Below, in pieces: positions 36,530-44,978 of a stretch of DNA of 64,000 nucleotides. Positions within the stretch are counted from its first letter, which is position 1. Every line of letters begins with the position of its first letter. Made by a program: the position numbers and the translations under genes. Under the pieces are notes generated by a model that saw only the letters and a list, made by a program, of their open reading frames with translations, made no database searches and was not told the origin of the DNA. This DNA comes from Hyphomicrobium_A sp965243865 (lineage in GTDB: Bacteria; Pseudomonadota; Alphaproteobacteria; Rhizobiales; Hyphomicrobiaceae). The stretch spans positions 3,596,001-3,660,000 of the forward strand of contig NZ_OZ251603.1 of assembly GCF_965243865.1 (NCBI RefSeq), in the 5' to 3' direction.

Positions 36530-37375
36530 ATGGTCAGCCGTCTCTCCCAGGTGCTAGCGCTTGCCCTCTTTGCCGCCGTGATGCTGCTTCCCAATTCTGC
36601 CGACGCTGCGAAGCTGCACTTTGGGTCGGACGAGAAACTCCACGTCTTGGCCGAGACCCAAATCACCAACGAAGGTAAGCGGATTTCGCTCTGCTATAAA
36701 ACGTATACGTATTTCCTCATCGGGGGCGTCTACACCACGGATGAGTATGTTCTGTGTGAGGGCGGAACTTCGACGAGGTATTGGCCGATCCCGCAAGGTG
36801 CCCCGCTTGCCAACCTGCAGCAACAGGGTCTGTTGCCGTCGCCGTTGCCGGCCTACACGCGGCCAACCACCGACTATTTAATGGGCTATTCCCTGTGGCT
36901 GCTGATCCTGATCGTCGCGGTGTGGGGCTATCTTGACTCAAGACGTACGAAGGCGGCGGCCCCCAGGAAACTCGCTCAGCTCAAGACCACCACGCGCCGC
37001 GTGATGGCGAGTGTGACGTTGGCGTCTGCGACACCAGACCGTAGCGCGGCGGTCGCACGCCAAATCTACCAGCAGCTTTTCGGAGAGCCGTTGGCGGAAG
37101 GCGATTTTGCCGAAGACGTGGCTTGGGTTCAACGCGAGCCAGCCACATTTGAAGGCTTCCTCGGCGCCATGGGCCGGCAGTTCGACAACAATGCGAGGGC
37201 AATGTTGCTGCGTGCAGCGGCACACGTCGCGATGGTGGACGGGACGTTGGAAAATGCGGAAGCAATGCTCCTTCGTCACGTCGCGGAGAAGCTAGGCCTA
37301 AAGCCGAAGGAGGCAGACGCGTTCGTGCAGTCGTTGCGCCGACAGGCGATTGACCCGGGCTTTCGGGCTGCCTGA
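36530..37375 (+). CDS. Membrane protein with TerB-like cytosolic domain
   Basis: 281 residues from ATG 36530. A signal peptide (ending SADAA) is followed by an extracytoplasmic domain of about 90 residues, a membrane segment at 119-135, and a cytosolic all-helical domain whose HVAMVDGTLENAEAMLLRHV matches the TerB/DjlA-N pattern (metal-binding co-chaperone-like fold). Codon use is less GC-biased than in neighbours. It lies between two copies of the uvrB 3' end. The TerB domain suggests a stress or membrane-surveillance role, by family analogy only. Confidence 0.72.
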   Translation: MVSRLSQVLALALFAAVMLLPNSADAAKLHFGSDEKLHVLAETQITNEGKRISLCYKTYTYFLIGGVYTTDEYVLCEGGTSTRYWPIPQGAPLANLQQQGLLPSPLPAYTRPTTDYLMGYSLWLLILIVAVWGYLDSRRTKAAAPRKLAQLKTTTRRVMASVTLASATPDRSAAVARQIYQQLFGEPLAEGDFAEDVAWVQREPATFEGFLGAMGRQFDNNARAMLLRAAAHVAMVDGTLENAEAMLLRHVAEKLGLKPKEADAFVQSLRRQAIDPGFRAA

Positions 37376-37376
37376 A

Positions 37377-37465
37377 CTCCAGCTCAATGCCCCGGCCGGC
37401 CCGTCTTGCGCGGGCGGCCGCGCCGGCTCTTCTTCTCGGCCTCGGTCTGAATCTCCACCGTGCGC
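37377..37465. repeat. Duplicated uvrB 3' end, copy B (native)
   Basis: The last 82 bp of the intact uvrB gene plus a 7-bp flank, matching copy A at 36259-36347. It starts two bases after the stop of the TerB-like gene. Confidence 0.85.
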
Positions 37466-40400
37466 GCCGGCTTCTGCGGCGGCGTTCCGCCCTTCGGCGG
37501 CAGCATCGCGTGCGGCCCCATCTCGTCTAGCGTCGGCTTGTGCGGCCCGCGCACATGTTCTCCGAACGCGCCGGCCTTCTCGCGTGCATCGACCTTCGGC
37601 GCCCGCGCGCTGATATCGCTCGCGGGCTGATCCACGCCATCCGGCGCGGGCTCTCCGCGGGGGCGGGCCTCGGGCCCGGCGGCCGCTTGGCCGCTTGCCG
37701 CTTCGCGGCGAGGGACGGCGCGGTCGGTGCCCGGGCCCATGTTGTCGAGCGATGGCTTGCGCGCACGCGTCTGCAGCGGCACCGCGCTCTGCTGCGCGTG
37801 CGTCGGCTGCACCGGCTGATACTCGGTTGCAATGCGCGACCCACTTCTCTCTCCCCCTTGATGGGGGAGGGAACCACCGGGGGCGCCGCCGTCCTTCGGC
37901 GCGCCGCCGTACTTGCGCTCGCCCTTGAAGGCGCCAGCCCTGTCTTCCACTTCCGCCTGCCGCGCCAGCGGATCGTCCGACACCGCGAGCTCCGTCTCGC
38001 GCAGGCGCTTGATCTCATCGCGCAGCCGCGCCGCCGTCTCGAACTCGAGGTCGGCCGCGGCCTCGTGCATGCGCCGTTCCATGTCCTCGATGATCGTCGC
38101 CAGGTTGTGTCCCACCATCGGCGCATCGGCGAGGCCGGTATCGACCGTCACGTGATCCTGCTCGTAGACCGAGGAGAGCACGTCCTGGATATTGCGCTTG
38201 ATGCTGGCCGGCGTGATGCCGTGCTCGGTGTTGTACGCCACCTGCTTCTCGCGGCGGCGGTTGGTCTCCGCAATCGCGCGCTCCATCGAGCCGGTCATGT
38301 TGTCGGCATAAAGGATCACGCGCCCGTCCACGTTGCGCGCCGCGCGCCCGATCGTCTGAACCAGCGACGTCTCCGAACGCAGGAAGCCTTCCTTGTCGGC
38401 ATCGAGAATGGCGACCAGCGCGCACTCCGGAATGTCGAGGCCCTCGCGCAAGAGGTTGATGCCGATCAGCACGTCGAACGCGCCGAGCCGCAGATCGCGG
38501 ATGATCTCGATACGCTCCAGCGTCTCGATGTCCGAGTGCATGTAACGCACGCGGATGCCCGCTTCATGCATGTATTCGGTGAGGTCCTCCGCCATGCGCT
38601 TGGTCAGCGTCGTCACCAGCGTGCGATAGCCGCGCTTAGCCGTCTCCTTCGCCTCGAACAATAGATCGTCGACCTGCGTCTTCGCCGGCCGGATGATCAC
38701 ATCCGGATCGGTGAGGCCGGTCGGGCGAATGACCTGCTCGACGAACGCCCCGCCCGTCTCCTCCATCTCCCACGTGCCCGGCGTCGCCGAAACGAACGCC
38801 GTCTGCGGGCGCATCGCGTCCCATTCCTCGAACCGCAGCGGACGATTGTCCATGCACGAGGGCAGGCGGAATCCGTATTCGGCCAGCGTCGCCTTGCGCC
38901 GGTAGTCGCCGCGGAACATGGCGCCGATCTGCGGCACCGTCACGTGGCTCTCGTCGACGAATACCAGCGCATCATCGGGCAGGTACTCGAACAGCGTCGG
39001 CGGCGGATCGCCCGGCCGGCGTCCGGTGAGATAGCGCGAATAGTTCTCGATGCCCGCGCACGAGCCCGTCGCTTCCATCATCTCCATGTCGAACAGCGTG
39101 CGCTGCTCCAGCCGCTGCGCCTCCAGCAGCTTGCCGTTGGCATACAACTCTTCCAGCCGCTGCTTCAGCTCCGTCTTGATCGACTTGATCGCTTGCTGCA
39201 GCGTCGGCTTCGGCGTCACGTAGTGCGAGTTGGAATAGATCTTCACGAGCGACAGCTCGTCCGCCTTCTGCCCCGTCAGCGGATCGAACTCGACGATGCT
39301 CTCCACGTCATCGCCGAACAGAGAGATACGCCAGGCGCGATCTTCCAAATGCGCCGGGAACAGCTCGATGGTGTCGCCGCGCACGCGGAAGGTGCCGCGC
39401 ATGAAGTTCACATCGTTGCGCCGGTAGTGCAGGGCGACGAGATCGGCGATCAGCTGGTCGCGCGACAGCCGCTCGCCCACCTGCACCGTGAACGTCATCG
39501 CCGTATACGTCTCCACCGAGCCGATACCGTAGATGCACGACACCGACGCCACGATGATCACGTCATCGCGCTCCAGCAGCGCGCGCGTCGCCGCGTGCCG
39601 CATGCGGTCGATCTGCTCGTTGATCGACGATTCCTTCTCGATGTACGTGTCGGTGCGCGGCACATACGCTTCCGGCTGGTAGTAGTCGTAGTACGACACG
39701 AAGTACTCGACCGCGTTGTCCGGGAAGAAGCTCTTCATCTCGCCGTAGAGCTGCGCCGCCAGCGTCTTGTTCGGCGCCAGGATCAGCGCCGGCCGCTGCG
39801 TGCCCTCGATCACCTTCGCCATGGTGAACGTCTTGCCCGAGCCGGTCACGCCCAGCAGCACCTGGCTGCGCTCGGTCTGGTTGATCCCGTCGATCAGATC
39901 GCGGATGGCCGTCGGCTGGTCGCCCTTCGGCTCGTACTCGGAAACGATGTTGAACGCGATGCCGCCTTCGGACTTCTCCGGGCGCGGCGGCCGATGCGGT
40001 GTGAACGCGAGTTCATCGCCCGAGACGAGCGGATGCGCCGCCAGCATCGGTTGGCTCAGCAGGATCTGCCGCGCCTGCTCGGATCGCTGCTCCGGCTTGG
40101 CCAGCAGCGCGTTGAGGTACTGCCCTAAAGATTCGCCGCCGAACGGCGGTCGCGGCCCCTGCTGACGCAGCGCCGGCAGCGGCTTGTGCTCCGCCTCGCC
40201 ATCGTAGGCGGGCCGATCCGCTCTCGCCGTTTCGACGGGGAGAGGGCCAGGGTGAGGGGCAGAAGCTGCGTGAGGGGCAGAAGCTGGGTGCTGCGCATGA
40301 GGGAATGCAAGAGCCCTGAGACTGTCGAACACCGCCTGCGGGGATTCGCCCATGCCTGGCGCTTCAGTGCCTTCAGCCCGCGCAGCGTCCGCGGCATTGG

Positions 40401-40551
40401 CGGTCTGCGGCTTGCGGCCGGCCCTGCCGCGCGCCCGCACCTCCGGAGTGCCCGCCGCGGTCTCCGCTGGTGGAGGCGTCGGCTTGCCGGAGCGCACGCG
40501 CGAGGGGCGCGGCTTGGGTGTCTTGTCGGGATCCTTCGGGGGAGGCGGCAT
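37384..40551 (-). CDS. uvrB: Excinuclease ABC subunit B
   Basis: Damage-verifying helicase-like subunit of nucleotide excision repair; works with UvrA and UvrC. 1055 residues, far above the 673 of E. coli. The core starts near 197 (NIVSEYEPKGDQPTAIRDLI), with Walker A GVTGSGKT (234-241), the beta-hairpin SYYDYYQPEAYVP, helicase motifs through IGRAARN, and the UvrC-binding UVR motif at about 820-850 (AAADLEFETAARLRDEIKRL). About 195 residues before and 200 after the core are Pro/Ala/Arg-rich and low-complexity; long tails occur in other alphaproteobacterial UvrB. Parts of both tails derive from repeat DNA. It ends in a basic AT-hook-like KKSRRGRPRKTGRPGH. Confidence 0.96.
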   Translation of the reverse strand: MPPPPKDPDKTPKPRPSRVRSGKPTPPPAETAAGTPEVRARGRAGRKPQTANAADAARAEGTEAPGMGESPQAVFDSLRALAFPHAQHPASAPHAASAPHPGPLPVETARADRPAYDGEAEHKPLPALRQQGPRPPFGGESLGQYLNALLAKPEQRSEQARQILLSQPMLAAHPLVSGDELAFTPHRPPRPEKSEGGIAFNIVSEYEPKGDQPTAIRDLIDGINQTERSQVLLGVTGSGKTFTMAKVIEGTQRPALILAPNKTLAAQLYGEMKSFFPDNAVEYFVSYYDYYQPEAYVPRTDTYIEKESSINEQIDRMRHAATRALLERDDVIIVASVSCIYGIGSVETYTAMTFTVQVGERLSRDQLIADLVALHYRRNDVNFMRGTFRVRGDTIELFPAHLEDRAWRISLFGDDVESIVEFDPLTGQKADELSLVKIYSNSHYVTPKPTLQQAIKSIKTELKQRLEELYANGKLLEAQRLEQRTLFDMEMMEATGSCAGIENYSRYLTGRRPGDPPPTLFEYLPDDALVFVDESHVTVPQIGAMFRGDYRRKATLAEYGFRLPSCMDNRPLRFEEWDAMRPQTAFVSATPGTWEMEETGGAFVEQVIRPTGLTDPDVIIRPAKTQVDDLLFEAKETAKRGYRTLVTTLTKRMAEDLTEYMHEAGIRVRYMHSDIETLERIEIIRDLRLGAFDVLIGINLLREGLDIPECALVAILDADKEGFLRSETSLVQTIGRAARNVDGRVILYADNMTGSMERAIAETNRRREKQVAYNTEHGITPASIKRNIQDVLSSVYEQDHVTVDTGLADAPMVGHNLATIIEDMERRMHEAAADLEFETAARLRDEIKRLRETELAVSDDPLARQAEVEDRAGAFKGERKYGGAPKDGGAPGGSLPHQGGERSGSRIATEYQPVQPTHAQQSAVPLQTRARKPSLDNMGPGTDRAVPRREAASGQAAAGPEARPRGEPAPDGVDQPASDISARAPKVDAREKAGAFGEHVRGPHKPTLDEMGPHAMLPPKGGTPPQKPARTVEIQTEAEKKSRRGRPRKTGRPGH
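37849..37874. repeat. Palindromic repeat fragment inside uvrB (C-terminal tail)
   Basis: CTCTCCCCCTTGATGGGGGAGGG is an inverted repeat with a 4-6 base loop, of the same class as the intergenic CCTCTCCC/GGGAGAGG palindromes. In frame it encodes GGSLPHQGGERS on the uvrB strand. Confidence 0.6.
40221..40285. repeat. Palindromic repeat fragment and tandem duplication inside uvrB (N-terminal tail)
   Basis: Contains GTTTCGACGGGGAGAGGGCC and AGGGTGAGGGG, the key blocks of the intergenic repeat family, translated as PHPGPLPVETARADRP in UvrB. Directly adjoining, GTGAGGGGCAGAAGCT occurs twice with an 18-bp period (40252-40267 and 40270-40285), duplicating the peptide ASAPHA/ASAPHP. Confidence 0.65.
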
Positions 40552-40760
40552 GGCCCGAATATGGCGCTGCGCGAGCCTCCACTCAAGCCAGGGATTTGCA
40601 GGAGTGTGATCGAGCTCCGACAGCTGGGCGGCGAGTTATCGCCTGCCACCATGTGGGCGACACTCATCACTGTAGCATCATTGCCGTGTCGTTGTGGTCG
40701 ACTTGCAATAGTTTGTGCACAGCAGGTTCGATTCGACTTGCGATCAGCGGGGGCACGACT

Positions 40761-41575
40761 ATGCGGTCCAGACTTATACTAGCGATCATTGCCAACTTTG
40801 TTTCTGTTCCGGTTGCTTTCGCCGACGGCGAGCCGGTCGCCATTTCCGGCGTGCCGCCATCTACGCTCGCCCGCGGCATCTACGTCGGTGTCTTCGGCGG
40901 CGGCGGCTATGGCAGCTCCACTGACATCACCCAGCGAGGCACCGCCTATTTTATCGAAGCCCAGGGCGGCCCCTTGGCTGTCAACGCAAACGGGAGCACC
41001 GGCGGCGGCGGCGTGGGATTTGTCGGCGGCCAGGTCGGCTACGAATTCTCGCGCAACGCACTCATGCTGCCCGCATTCGAGATCGAGGGCTTCTATCTTG
41101 CTTCGGGAACCCGGCAAGGGATCGTGGAGAGCCCCAACGACCGGCTCGGCGAGCACAACTTCGACGACAGCTTCAAGGTCAACAACACCGTGTTCCTGGC
41201 GAACATGGTCGTCAGCTTTCAGACGTCGTACTACGGCTTGACGCCTTACATCGGCGGCGGCATCGAGCGCGCGTTGCCGCCAACAGCGCGGATTCTCTAC
41301 AGGTCGATCCGCCGGAGCCGGGCGTCAATCACTTCAATTCGAACACCGATTCCTCCGCTTGGACGTTCGCGGCGCAGATCAAGGCCGGCGCCCGCCTGCC
41401 CCTCAGCAGCAATGCATACCTCTTCGGCGAATATCGCTACCTTTACATCGGCTCCACCGAGCAGACTTACGGGTCCACCGTCTATCCGGGCCACGCCGCC
41501 ACCAGTCCTTGGACGGTTAATATGGACTCGACGTCCTTTCAGCTCGCGACGGGCGGCATCGGCTTCAATTTCTGA
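40761..41575 (+). pseudogene. Outer-membrane beta-barrel gene with a frameshift
   Basis: From ATG 40761 the protein has a signal peptide (ending VAFAD) and clear barrel strands as far as YYGLTPYIGGGIE. After about 41270 that frame turns into an Arg/Pro/Ser-rich nonsense chain. In the next frame the barrel resumes: ANSADSLQVDPPEPG, WTFAAQIKAGARLPLSSN, AYLFGEYRYLYIGSTEQTY, and it ends TGGIGFNF with the C-terminal phenylalanine that signals outer-membrane assembly, stop at 41573-41575. A single missing base between about 41262 and 41290 explains it. The full-length barrel would have about 271 residues. It is either a true pseudogene or a sequencing error; no homopolymer is present at the break. 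Confidence 0.85.
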
Positions 41576-41581
41576 GCCCGC

Positions 41582-41608
41582 GCCGCCGGGACTTCGCGTC
41601 CCGGCGGC
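41582..41608 (+). terminator. Strong hairpin after the frameshifted porin
   Basis: A perfect 11-bp GC-rich stem GCCGCCGGGAC / GTCCCGGCGGC closed by a TTCGC loop, 6 bp behind the barrel's true stop. No T-run follows. It supports 41575 as the real gene end. Confidence 0.55.
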
Positions 41609-41766
41609 CATTCCCGCGTCCCGCCGTCACGAGTGCCCTTCAGGGCACACGGTGTGGCCGACGGGCCGCCTAACCAACATGGTGCGATTTGACACTTGAT
41701 TGATGCATCAATGGACTGCATCAACCGGGGAGGGGGCACGGCATTGGAACGGTAGATTGATTTAGG

Positions 41767-43260
41767 ATGATGCATTCAACTGTACGGCGTTTGAAACTAC
41801 TCGCCATTTTCACGATTGCGGCGATTGCCCCGCTGATGGCGCTCACGAACGAGGGATCGGCGCGATCGAGCCGCTCCGCAGAGCAGACGGCGCAGCGCGA
41901 CGCCGGCGAGCCGATCATGGCGATCATCTCGATCAAATCGCAGAAGGTCACCTTCTACGACGCGGACGGCTGGATCATGAAGGCGCCCGTGTCCACCGGC
42001 GTCAAAGGACGCGAAACGCCCGCCGGCGTGTTCGCCGTCCTGCAGAAGAACATCGACCATCGCTCCAACCTCTACGACGACGCGCACATGCCGCATATGC
42101 AGCGCCTCACCTGGAACGGCATCGCCATGCACGGCGGCCCGCTGCCGGGATACGCCGCCTCGCACGGCTGCGTGCGCCTGCCCTACGGATTTGCCGCCGA
42201 CCTGTTCGACAAGACGCGCATCGGCATGCGCGTGATCATCTCGCCGGAGGATTCAGCGCCCGTCGAATTTTCTCACGCGGCATTCCCGGTGCCGAACGCC
42301 GAGGCGGTCGCCGCCGCACCGGCGCGCGCCGAAACGCTGGCGCGTGACGCAGCCGAAGCCGCCAAGGACGTCGTCGAGACCAAGAAGGCGGTCAAGCTCA
42401 CCGCGCGCGAGGCAGCCTCCGCAAAGTCGGCGCTGCGTAAGCTCGAACGCCAGAAGGCCGCCGCCGACGAAGCGCTCGCCGATGCCGAGAAGGCCATCGC
42501 CTCCGCCAAGAACGACGAGGCCAAAGCGCGCGCGGAAGAGCGCAAGCTCAAGGCCGCCACCCGGGTAACGGAGACGACCGCCAAGCTCGATGCCGCCCGC
42601 GCCGACGCGACGTCGAAAGCCGATGCCGCCACCAAGGCAGCCGATGCCGCCAAGGCCGCCGCCGCCCGCAAGATCGAGACGGAAAAAGCGGCCGAGGATG
42701 CAAGGCTCGCGCTGGTCCCGGTCTCGATCTACATCAGCCGCGCCACGCAGAAGCTCTACGTCCGCCGCAACACGGGTAAGCCGTGGTCGGACGGCGGCGA
42801 GGTCTTCGATGCCAGCATCGAGGTCCCGGTCACCATCCGCGACCCCGAACGGCCGATCGGCACGCACGTGTTCACCGCCATGTCCGAGGGCGATGGCGGC
42901 CTCAGCTGGAGCGCTGTCACCATCGACCACGGCGATGAAGCCAAGCAAGCGCTCGACCGCATCACCATCCCGCAGGAGGTGCTCGATCGCATCGGGCCGA
43001 CCGCGCTGCCGCGATCCTCGATCATCGTTTCGGACGAGCCACTCAGCCGCGAGACGAACTACCGGACCGAGTTCGTCGCCGTACTGAGCAACCAGCCGCA
43101 GGGCGGGTTCAAGACGCGCAAGCCCACGCCGCGCATCGAAGCTTTCCCTGCGAATGCCTGGCAGCCGAGCCTTTTCGGCTTCTTCGGCCAGCCCAAGCAG
43201 CAGCAGAACAAGAAGCGCCAGCGCCGCCACGGCCCGCCCGGCAAACCCGGCTTCTGGTGA
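41767..43260 (+). CDS. L,D-transpeptidase with two YkuD-like halves
   Basis: 497 residues. After an N-terminal anchor or signal (about 10-27) comes a YkuD domain with His122 (AMHGG) and the catalytic Cys135 in YAASHGCVRLP; it would form 3-3 crosslinks in peptidoglycan or attach proteins to it. A 130-residue Ala/Lys/Glu/Asp coiled coil (about 185-315) leads to a second beta domain (VSIYISRATQKLYVRR, then PIGTHVFTAM) that resembles a YkuD start but has no SHGC motif. The tail is Gln/Lys/Arg/Pro-rich. The family with this double layout occurs in rhizobia. Confidence 0.87.
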   Translation: MMHSTVRRLKLLAIFTIAAIAPLMALTNEGSARSSRSAEQTAQRDAGEPIMAIISIKSQKVTFYDADGWIMKAPVSTGVKGRETPAGVFAVLQKNIDHRSNLYDDAHMPHMQRLTWNGIAMHGGPLPGYAASHGCVRLPYGFAADLFDKTRIGMRVIISPEDSAPVEFSHAAFPVPNAEAVAAAPARAETLARDAAEAAKDVVETKKAVKLTAREAASAKSALRKLERQKAAADEALADAEKAIASAKNDEAKARAEERKLKAATRVTETTAKLDAARADATSKADAATKAADAAKAAAARKIETEKAAEDARLALVPVSIYISRATQKLYVRRNTGKPWSDGGEVFDASIEVPVTIRDPERPIGTHVFTAMSEGDGGLSWSAVTIDHGDEAKQALDRITIPQEVLDRIGPTALPRSSIIVSDEPLSRETNYRTEFVAVLSNQPQGGFKTRKPTPRIEAFPANAWQPSLFGFFGQPKQQQNKKRQRRHGPPGKPGFW

Positions 43261-43266
43261 TCTCGC

Positions 43267-43289
43267 AGCGGGCGGCCCCACGCCGCCCG
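43267..43289 (+). terminator. Hairpin after the L,D-transpeptidase gene
   Basis: A 9-bp stem GCGGGCGGC / GCCGCCCGT with a 5-base loop, 6 bp past the stop, followed by a mixed TTGCTCCC tail. A weak terminator candidate. Confidence 0.4.
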
Positions 43290-43553
43290 TTGCTCCCGCT
43301 TCAGGTCGAGAGCGCTCGCGGCGATGTCGGCACGCAAGCATCCCGGCCGCATGACAGGGAACGGACGCCCTACTCAAAGGTGAACTGGCCAGGGCTGCGC
43401 GCCTGCCAGTGCTTCACGACGGGCGCGCCTTGACTTTATGACCGCCCTCGCGCTTCCCTATCGGCCCGGACTTGCCTGGCTCTGCCACCGGCTGGGCAAC
43501 GACCCCAGTCCGCCGCTAGGTTAATTGAAGCTATCGAGCCGGTTCTAGGTTTC

Positions 43554-44939
43554 ATGCCAGACTCCCGCGACTCTATGCGAGCTTCGATGAACACCGCCCA
43601 TTTCAAATCCATTGTCACCCACTCCTTCGACGCCATCATCTCGAAGGACCTGACCGGCACGGTATTGAGCTGGAACGAGGCAGCCCACCGCATTTTTGGT
43701 TGGTCGCCCGAAGAAATGATCGGTCGCTCCATCGAGACCATCATGCCGGCAGGACGCCTCCACGAAGAGCAGCACATTTTGCAGCGCATCCGGGCCGGCG
43801 AGATCGTACCGAAGTTCGAAACCATGCGGGTTCGAAAGGACGGGAGCATCTTCCCCGTCGCCATCACGATTTCCCCCCTGGTGGATGAGGTCGGCGCCAT
43901 CATCGGCGCCTCCAAGATCGCGCACGATACGACCGCGATGGTCGAGATGCGCACGCGCCTCGAAGAAAGCGAGCGCCAGTTCCGCGCGCTGGCCAACACC
44001 ATCCCTCAGCTCGCATGGATCGCCGACGGCGACGGCTGGATCTTTTGGTACAACGACCGCTGGTTCGATTACACCGGCACCACGTTGGAGCAGATGCAAG
44101 GCTGGGGATGGACCGCGGTGCACCACCCCGATCATGTCGAACGCGTGAAGCAGCGCATCCAGCTCAGTTGGAGCACGGGCCAGGAGTGGGAGGACACGTT
44201 CCCTCTGCGCAGCCGCGACGGCGACTATCGCTGGTTTCTATCCCGCGCCAAGCCGCTGTTCGGCGACGATGGAAAAGTATGGCGCTGGTTCGGGACGAAC
44301 ACGGACATCACCGAGCAAAGAGACCGCGAGCAGCAGATCGATCTATTGATGCGCGAGATCGCCCACCGCGCAAAGAACATGATCTCGATCATTCAGGCAA
44401 TCGTCACGCGCACCACGGATAAGGAGGCTTCCGCCAAGCTCGTCGCGCGCCTGGGCGCACTGGCGAGAAACCAGGACCTTCTCACCCACCGCAACTGGCG
44501 CGGTGTAACGGTCGGCGATCTCATCGTCTCTCAGCTTGCAGCAGTCGATGATCTGATCGGCACGCGCATCGTGCTGGACGGCGAGTTGGACACCATGCTC
44601 TCGCCCCCCGCCGCCGAAGCCATCGGGCTCGCCATTCACGAGCTGACGACGAACGCGACCAAGTACGGCGCCCTGTCCTCGAATGAAGGAAAGCTGCAGA
44701 TCTCCTGCTCGACCAGCGACGAGCAAAGCGGAAAGACGTTCCGCCTGTCGTGGCGCGAGACCGGCGGCCCGCCTGTCACCGCGCCCAAAAAAGCCGGCTT
44801 CGGCACCGTCATGATCGACCGCAACCCGCGCTTTGCATTGAACGCGGTGGTCGAATGCCGCTTTGATCCGAGCGGGTTCGTCTGGACACTCGAGGCGCCG
44901 ATGGAAACAGTGACCACCGCACCGGCCCAGCCCCACTAG
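43554..44939 (+). CDS. PAS-PAS HWE-family sensor histidine kinase
   Basis: 461 residues (ATG 43587 is an alternative start). Two PAS domains (about 15-130, with WNEAAHRIFGWSPEEMIGR; and 142-255, with WFDYTGTTLEQMQGWGW and a PAC motif) are followed by the phospho-acceptor block LLMREIAHRAKNMISIIQAI with His271. The N-box HELTTNATKYGAL (362-373) and the W400-x-E402-x-GGP signature define the HWE family, which is typical of alphaproteobacteria. It lacks membrane segments, so it is a cytosolic sensor, possibly of light or redox if a PAS domain binds flavin; no flavin-type NCRFLQ motif is seen. No response regulator is adjacent. Confidence 0.92.
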   Translation: MPDSRDSMRASMNTAHFKSIVTHSFDAIISKDLTGTVLSWNEAAHRIFGWSPEEMIGRSIETIMPAGRLHEEQHILQRIRAGEIVPKFETMRVRKDGSIFPVAITISPLVDEVGAIIGASKIAHDTTAMVEMRTRLEESERQFRALANTIPQLAWIADGDGWIFWYNDRWFDYTGTTLEQMQGWGWTAVHHPDHVERVKQRIQLSWSTGQEWEDTFPLRSRDGDYRWFLSRAKPLFGDDGKVWRWFGTNTDITEQRDREQQIDLLMREIAHRAKNMISIIQAIVTRTTDKEASAKLVARLGALARNQDLLTHRNWRGVTVGDLIVSQLAAVDDLIGTRIVLDGELDTMLSPPAAEAIGLAIHELTTNATKYGALSSNEGKLQISCSTSDEQSGKTFRLSWRETGGPPVTAPKKAGFGTVMIDRNPRFALNAVVECRFDPSGFVWTLEAPMETVTTAPAQPH

Positions 44940-44978
44940 CCCACCCCGCGCCCGCGCTGCGGATGCATTCAACTAAAG

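Noticed and set aside
41769..44974. 13-bp GATGCATTCAACT at 41769 and again at 44962, the second near the ATPase module edge
   Set aside because: Thirteen-base matches are expected many times by chance in 64 kb, and no matching copy lies at the other edge of the module.
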